A stretch of 64,000 bases of DNA from positions 1 through 64,000 of the forward strand of contig NZ_JHZE01000005.1 in the NCBI RefSeq assembly GCF_000621085.1, given 5' to 3'. A program made the translations under genes and the position numbers. Origin of the DNA: Mycoplasmopsis gallinarum DSM 19816. GTDB lineage: Bacteria > Bacillota_I > Bacilli_A > Mycoplasmatales > Metamycoplasmataceae. Shown piece after piece: positions 58,604 through 64,000 of this stretch (within the stretch, counting starts at the first letter, position 1; each line of letters starts with the position of its first letter). Under the pieces are notes generated by a model. It ran no database searches, was not told the origin of the DNA, and saw only the letters and a list, made by a program, of their open reading frames with translations.

Positions 58604-58690
58604 TAATTTAAAAATCATAAAATATTGGACTTTATGATTTTTTATTATCAAAATAAAAATTGCAAAGCATTTAGCTTTGCAATCATTGAA

Positions 58691-59284
58691 TTAAATTTCA
58701 ACTAAATCATCATTTACTCTTCCAAGCATAGTTTTAGCTTGTTGGTTTAAAATAATAAGTTCATTGAGAATTGAATTTCCCATAGCTCTTAATTGCTTCA
58801 TGTTTCTTTTTGGACTAATTGTAAAATGAGCTTCAATATTACCAATTGTACCTTGCATATTTTCTTCATCTGTAAATTGATATGCTGTTAATGTATTAAT
58901 TACTTGTTTTCCTATATTAGTTGCTTCTTTAGCAGTTGCGACTAATTTGTTACGTTTTGAAGCTTCTTGTTTAAAAAATAAAAATACAAAAATTGAACCA
59001 ACAACGAAACAAATAGCAGCAACTATCGCAAGAATTAATGTGATTTCTTTAATCATGAGCGAACTAAGAAGACCTACTATTCCTAAAACTGCTAATCCAA
59101 GTCCTAAATAAAGAAAAATTGTTTTTATTTTATAATCCAAAGAAGAAGTAAGAGAAATTAAATTCTTTAATTTTTCCACTGTGACTTCTAAACGTCTTTT
59201 TTCCTTTGCTTTTTCTCTATCGCTTTCAGCTACTGTTCTTTTAAAATGTTCTATTTGTAATTCTTCTAAACTTTTATTTGACAT
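58691..59284 (-). CDS. two-TM membrane protein, paralogue B
   Basis: A 197-residue homologue of the 57587-58207 product. The N-terminal 40 residues and the last 20 are nearly identical, while the two hydrophobic segments and the following linker differ strongly. ATG 59284 follows GGAGA; an upstream ATG in the same frame (59383) would add a poly-Phe stretch encoded by the homopolymer and is unlikely. The homopolymer here is 18 bases long, against 17 in paralogue A. Function unknown. Confidence 0.8.
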   Translation of the reverse strand: MSNKSLEELQIEHFKRTVAESDREKAKEKRRLEVTVEKLKNLISLTSSLDYKIKTIFLYLGLGLAVLGIVGLLSSLMIKEITLILAIVAAICFVVGSIFVFLFFKQEASKRNKLVATAKEATNIGKQVINTLTAYQFTDEENMQGTIGNIEAHFTISPKRNMKQLRAMGNSILNELIILNQQAKTMLGRVNDDLVEI

Positions 59285-59330
59285 TTTTTCTCCTAAATTA
59301 CTAATCATTGCTTTTATTTTAGATAGTTCT

Positions 59331-59348
59331 AAAAAAAAAAAAAAAAAA
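59331..59348. repeat. A18 homopolymer in the promoter of paralogue B
   Basis: A run of 18 A on the plus strand at the same relative place as the A17 tract of paralogue A, in an otherwise almost identical upstream region. Confidence 0.9.
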
Positions 59349-59501
59349 GTGAAAAAAGCGTCAAAAAATATGAAATTTTCCACAAAAATTTAAAATCGTC
59401 CATTATTTACAGTAATTAATTAAATTTGCTATTTAATATAAATATAAAACAATTGCTTATAATTTTATTTATTAATAAATAATTTAAATGAGGTATTTAA
59501 A

Positions 59502-60209
59502 ATGAAAAAAATTAAAATTAACGAAAAATTTTTTGAAATTTTTCCCACATCAAAAATCGGTATTTTAATTGTAAATAATTTAAATAATAATTATGATGGT
59601 AATGAAATTGCTTATACAAATATGTTAAAAAATGCTATGAATGAGGCTAAAAAACATTTACAAGCTGAAGTTTTTAGCGATAATCCAATTATTAAAAATT
59701 GAAGAGAAGCATATTCTAAAATTGTAACTAAAAAAGGTGCAAGGTGTTCAATTGAAGCATTATTAAAAAGAGTTAATAATGGAAATGAAATTAATAATAT
59801 TAATCCTTTAGTCGACATTTATAATGCAATTAGTTTAAAATATGGACTTCCTTGTGGCGGAGAAGATTTAGACAAAATTGTAGGTAATTTTGAATTAACT
59901 TTTGCCAAAGGGGATGAATTTTTTCAAACCTATGGTTCTGAAGAAGTTGATTTACCACGCAAGGATGAGTTAATTTATAAAGATGATGAAGGTGCAATTT
60001 GTCGTTCATGAAATTGACGAGAAGCTTTAAGAACAATTTTAACTACTGAAACTAAAAATGCCATTTTAGTAATAGAAATTAATGATAATAAATATGAAGA
60101 AGAATTAGTTTTAGCTTTAAATGAGATGAAACAATTAATTGAAACTCAATTAAATGGCCAAGTTCAAGAATATATTTTTGATATTAATTTCCAAGAAGCA
60201 GAAATTTAA
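59502..60209 (+). CDS. free-standing B3/4 domain protein
   Basis: A 235-residue soluble protein resembling the B3/B4 tRNA-editing-type domain of the phenylalanyl-tRNA synthetase beta subunit. Supporting segments are VTKKGARCSIEALLKRV, NPLVDIYNAISLKYGLPCGGEDLDKI and FFQTYGSEEVDLPRKDELIYKDDEGAICRSWNWRE, the usual family order. It lacks synthetase core domains. Such stand-alone proteins may act on mischarged tRNA or another substrate; this is unproven. Preceded by ATGAGG-type spacing and followed one base later by chromate-transporter-like genes. Confidence 0.78.
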
Positions 60210-60210
60210 A

Positions 60211-60792
60211 ATGAAAAAATTTTGGATTATTTTTCTTTTCATTCTAAAAGTTTCTTTTATTGGTTTTGGTGGAGGCAATGCCTTATTACCTGTTATCCAA
60301 AATGAAGCTGTGCAAAAAAGAAAATGACTTAGCCAAGAAGAATTTGATGATATTGTTATTGTGACTAATATGTTGCCTGGTCCTTCTGTTATTCAAAGTA
60401 TTAGTTATATAGCAATAAAAGAATTGGGAAAATTTTGAGGCTCTCTTTGCACATTAATTGCAATTTTACCTCATGTTTTATTTGCTTTTGCTTTATATAT
60501 TGCAGCCACTTTTTTACCTTTAGAATATTTATGAACAATAGCAGTTGGAGTTTTAAGTACAATTATTGGAATTCTAATTGTTTTTGGTTGAACTTATATG
60601 CAAAAAACTAGAAAATTAATTAAATTACCTCTTTGAATTTTTCTATTTTTATTCACTTTTGCTTTTTGCTTTTTTGTGCCAGTGCCTGGTAATTTGCCTA
60701 TTTTAGTTATGTTAGTTGTTTTTTTAATTATTGCTTTAATTGCTTTATTTTCATACTTAAAACATAAAAGAGAAAAGGAAAAAAAATGTTAG
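60211..60792 (+). CDS. chromate transporter-like membrane protein, first half
   Basis: A 193-residue membrane protein of the ChrA family's short form. It begins with FLFILKVSFIGFGGGNALLPVIQNEAV, the conserved F-GGG segment, and has GPSVIQSISYIAIKELG and several further transmembrane segments. The short family works as a pair of adjacent proteins, and the second follows with a 7-nt overlap. The natural ion in mycoplasma is not known; chromate is the family name only. Confidence 0.85.
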
Positions 60793-61463
60793 TCGGAACT
60801 TTGTTGATTTTAGTTTTAGTAATAGCAATCAGTCTTTCAGTTTTTGGCGGTGGACAAGTATTTATGCCAATGTTTAATTGGCTATGAAAGTTAAGCAATG
60901 AATTATTTAAAACTAATATAAGTGACAACATAATAAATAAAGTTTTTACAATATCTAATGCAACTCCAGGTGTAGTTTCAACTAAATTCGCTTTCTTTAC
61001 CGGTTTTATTTACTTTAATTATGAAGGTGCACAATTTAATTGATGAGGAATAATTTTCATGTTCATCACTTATTTAGTTTTTTGTTTACCAGCTATTTTA
61101 ATTATGATTTTGGCTATGAAATACTTAAATAAAGTGAAAAATAATTCTTATATTAAGAAAGCTTTAATTTTAATTAAACCTGTAGTAGCGGGAATTATGA
61201 TTACAATTGGTGTGCAATTATTATTAAATATTTGATTACCATTTATTACATTTAATGAAATAGGAACTTATTTTGGAATCAATTGAGATAAAAATAAATT
61301 AGGTTTTTTTAAAAATTGACGTTTAATTGCTCTATTAATTTATGTACCAATTAATATTATTATTAATTTAATTCTTTATAAAAAATTAAAAATTGGTCTT
61401 TTTTATTTAATGCTGGGATCAATTATTAGTTCATTATTGGTTTTCGAGCCTTGATTAAATTAA
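60786..61463 (+). CDS. chromate transporter-like membrane protein, second half
   Basis: A 225-residue polytopic protein pairing with the preceding gene. The N-terminus has ISLSVFGGGQVFMPMFNWLW and SNATPGVVSTKFAFFTGF, the family's GGG and P-G motifs. TGA Trp codons are numerous. Its ATG lies within the last codons of the first half (7-nt overlap), consistent with stoichiometric synthesis of a two-protein transporter. Confidence 0.85.
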
Positions 61464-61521
61464 TATTTATTAAAAAATGTTTTGTATTAATGTAATTTAC
61501 ATTATAATAATAAAGCATTTT

Positions 61522-61595
61522 GGAGATGTAGTTCAATGGTAGAACTTCAGCCTTCCAAGCTGACTATGCGGGTTCGATTCCCGTCATCTCCTCCA
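61522..61595 (+). tRNA. tRNA-Gly (anticodon TCC)
   Basis: A 74-nt cloverleaf: acceptor GGAGATG pairs CATCTCC, D-arm GTTCAATGGTAGAAC, anticodon loop CTTCCAA with TCC, T-arm CGGGTTCGATTCCCG and an encoded CCA. A TATAAT box at 61503-61508 precedes it. Confidence 0.97.
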
Positions 61596-61610
61596 AATGT
61601 TTAATCACCG

Positions 61611-61637
61611 AAGTAGCTTATTAGGCTACTTTTTTTA
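61611..61637 (+). terminator. tRNA-Gly terminator
   Basis: AAGTAGC / GCTACTT stem followed by T residues, 16 nt after the tRNA. Confidence 0.8.
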
Positions 61638-61725
61638 TAAAAAAATAGGAAAAATTTTATTTTTTCCTTTTTTATTTTTTTATATCTAAAAAATCAATTG
61701 AAATATGTGGAAAGAAAGGAGGAAT

Positions 61726-62703
61726 TTATTTAAGTTTATTTAAGGCTAATTTAGTAAAAAATTTGGTTAACTTGGTTGAAAAAATATAATTTTGAAAATT
61801 GGTTTCATTTATTATTTTGTTTAATTCAATTTTGATTTCATGAAAAAGATCTTGCTTTGTAGAACAGTTTAAAGCATAAATCATAATTAGCAATTCTGTA
61901 ATTGCTTTAAATTTATATTGAGTTTGTTGATTTTCATTTAATCAGTCAAATTCTTTTAGTTTATTAAATGTGTTTTGATATGTTTGAATAGCTAAAGCAA
62001 ATTTTTCATAGGCTTTATTTAAATTGGTAGATAAAGAATTTTTTCTAATGCGATATTCAATCAAATTTTTATTTAAATAAAAACATTTAATATTATTATT
62101 TAAATATCAACTATAAACCACATCTAAATCTTCGTAAATTTTTTGTTTAAAAAAGATATTATTTTGTGTTTTATTTTGTAAATAAATATTTTTTCTTACT
62201 ATCTTACCTCAGGCAAAAAGTAAATTTTTAAAAATTAAATCACGTGAATAATATTCTCCCGTTTGACATTTATATTGAGGAATATTGAAAACTTTCATTT
62301 GAATTTTGTTAGTAATTGCATAACTGCAATAATGTTTGGCAGTAATTAAATCATATTTATATAAAAAATTATTTAATAAAAAATTAAAATGTTTTAAGTT
62401 TAACTTATCATCATCGTCAATGAAAAAAAAGTATTCTCCTTTAGCTTGAGAAATTAAAAAATCACGATTAAAACCGATTCCTTTTTTTTCTGAATAGTCA
62501 CTTAAATTTAAAACTTTAATTCTTGAATCTTTTTTAGATAAATCATTTAATATTTCCAAAGTATTATCATTTGAATAATCATTCAATACCAAAATTTCAA
62601 TTTTATATTTGCTCTTAAGTTTCATAATATGTTTAAGTGAAAAAAAATTTAATTTATTAATATTATGACAAGGAATTAAGATGCTCAAGTCCACTTTTTT
62701 CAT
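61726..62703 (-). CDS. family 2 glycosyltransferase
   Basis: A 325-residue GT-A-type glycosyltransferase. The N-terminus is KKVDLSILIPCHNINKLNFF, followed by VLNDYSNDNTLEIL and the metal/nucleotide-sugar motif FFIDDDDKLN near residue 95. A GYYSR-like segment and a helical C-terminus rich in Asn and Lys follow. No transmembrane segments are seen. In mycoplasmas such enzymes make glycolipids or capsule-like polymers; the acceptor here cannot be told. AAGGAT precedes ATG 62703. It is divergent from pepA. Confidence 0.88.
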
Positions 62704-62777
62704 TACAATCCTTTATATATTTGTCTTTATATTTTTATATAATTATAAAATTAAAAAAATGTCAAATAAGGAGATAT

Positions 62778-64000
62778 ATGAATAAATTGGAATTTTTGAC
62801 AAAAAGAGACAACAATTTTTTATTAGTTGCAGTCGATTATAATAATTTACCATTTGAATGAATTTCTAAAAAAAATGGCGCAATAAGTGAAAATTTATCT
62901 AAAAATGAAGCATATATAACTATAAAAGAAATTAAAAATTATGATGAATTAGTAGAATTTATCAAGAAAAATATTTTGAATTCTCAAAGAGCTTTTCAAA
63001 TTGATTTAAATTCTTTTAAAAACGTATTGAATATAAATTATGAAGATATTTTAAAAGCTTTTATTTCTTCAATCGTTTTTTATCAAGCAAAATTGTTTAA
63101 CAAGAAAAAAGAAAAAAGTAAAAAAACTAATTTTTCTTTATTATTTAATTCTGATGAAGATAAAGAAGTTTTTAATAAATTTAATTTAATCGCAGAAAAT
63201 AGAAACAAAATTAGAAACTTGCAAATAATGCCTGAAAATTACTGCAATTCAGTAGAGTTAGCTAATTATATTGTTGAAGATTTTTCTAATCTAAAAAATT
63301 TAAAAGTCACCGTTTTAGATAAAAATATGATAGAAAAATTAAAGATGGGTTTAATTTTGTCTGTAAATAAGGGTTCAACACACGAACCAAGAGTGGTTAT
63401 TGTTGAATACAATGGAAACAAGAAATCAAAAGATAAAATCGTCTTTGTTGGAAAAGGAATTACTTTTGATACAGGTGGAATTAATACAAAAGGCTATCAT
63501 ATGTCAGGAATGAAATATGATATGTCAGGTTCTGCCATTGTGGCTTATGCTGTAAAAACCTTAGCCGAATTAAAAGCAAATGTTAATGTTGCTGCAATTA
63601 TGATGATAACTGATAATCGTCAAGACGGAGATGCTTCATTGCCCGAAAATGTTTATGAATCTATGTCAGGTTTGAGTGTTGAAGTAACTGATACCGATGC
63701 TGAAGGACGTTTAGTTTTAGCAGATGGATTATATTATGGAGCTACTAAATTAAAAGCAACTACATTAGTTGATGTTGCAACTTTAACAGGATCAGTTTTA
63801 ACAGCACTAGGACATACTTATTCTGGAATTTGATCAACAAATGAAGGAAAATGAGGACTTTTCGAAAAAGCAGGACAAATTAGTCATGAGAAAATTTGAA
63901 GAATGCCATTACATGATGATTTTCATCAATTTAATTTGGCTTCTGAAGTTGCTGATTTAAATAATTATAATAATAGTGAAAAATCAGATTCTAATACTGC
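62778..64000 (+). CDS. pepA: leucyl aminopeptidase (M17), cut by window end
   Basis: Cytosolic zinc/manganese aminopeptidase releasing N-terminal residues from peptides. The 407 residues present include the N-terminal domain and most of the catalytic domain: metal-binding Lys and Asp in VGKGITFDTGG, MKYDMSGSA, and TDTDAEGRLVLADGL with the usual Asn replaced by Asp in N-TDAEGR. The metal-binding residues themselves are present. AAGGAG precedes ATG 62778. The remaining C-terminus lies beyond 64000. Confidence 0.94.

Larger units (their letters stand above)
58313..59390. repeat. tandem duplication, unit 2
   Basis: Second copy of the 57196-58306 segment in the same order: fusA tail, terminator hairpins, membrane-protein gene and homopolymer. 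The ends of both units share GTGAAAAAAGCG after the A-run. Confidence 0.85.

Noticed and set aside
59284-59383. Longer start for paralogue B (ATG 59383)
   Set aside because: It would encode poly-Phe from the homopolymer, lacks a ribosome site and is not matched in paralogue A, whereas ATG 59284 has GGAGA at the right distance.

Overview
The window reads as the chromosome of a small, AT-rich mollicute (Mycoplasma in the broad sense). TGA is a tryptophan codon in nearly every long gene: PGK, LeuRS, Lon, HsdR, EF-G and others are full length only when TGA is read as Trp. Lipoproteins carry lipobox cysteines and there is no cell-wall pathway. A P37-type three-gene transporter and MnuA-like and SNase-like surface nucleases suggest a hominis- or synoviae-cluster species, but the species cannot be fixed from the sequence alone.

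Layout. 175-7039 (minus): ligA-tpiA-pgk, a gene-poor remnant stretch, then pta-ackA. 7251-17397 (plus): trpS, thrS, a small membrane protein, upp, an ECF S-component, leuS and a CIRCE-controlled lon. 17540-24300 (minus): smc, then an Asp23-like gene-fakA-plsX-rnc. 24441-29668 (plus): recO, a membrane nuclease, two DHH phosphoesterases and deoB. 29722-35587 (minus): sufS-sufU-dinB-nadD/yqeK-rluB and a frameshifted lipoprotein. 35870-40878 (plus): rplM-rpsI, tRNA-Ile, and a TPP-riboswitch-controlled thiamine-type ABC transporter. 40911-42158: an SNase-like lipoprotein.

42159-52891 is an accessory defence island. It starts with insertion-sequence debris, including a 329-bp element with perfect 20-bp terminal inverted repeats flanked by 112-bp direct repeats. 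Next is a two-gene minus-strand operon encoding a 2-TM SLATT-type protein and a CD-NTase (SMODS) nucleotidyltransferase, which is the layout of a minimal CBASS anti-phage system. It abuts a type I restriction-modification locus (hsdR-hsdM-hsdS, minus) with a tyrosine recombinase, two hsdS half-gene cassettes and four copies of an inversion core in alternating orientation. This looks like an invertible system that varies DNA specificity. I regard the SLATT/CD-NTase pair next to the invertible hsd locus as the most exciting content of the window.

53019-64000: an alanine/ornithine racemase-like gene, a candidate small RNA, rpsL-rpsG-fusA, then a 1.1-kb tandem duplication that leaves a fusA 3' fragment and two paralogous membrane proteins, each with a 17-18-nt homopolymer in its promoter region. 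These are followed by a free-standing B3/4-domain protein, two half-size chromate-transporter-like proteins, tRNA-Gly, a GT2 glycosyltransferase and pepA (cut by the window end).

Other points: LeuRS has a degenerate CP1 editing domain while ThrRS editing residues look intact; rplM has an attenuator-like leader; and five gene pairs are joined by the same 8-nt ATGNNTAA stop/start overlap.
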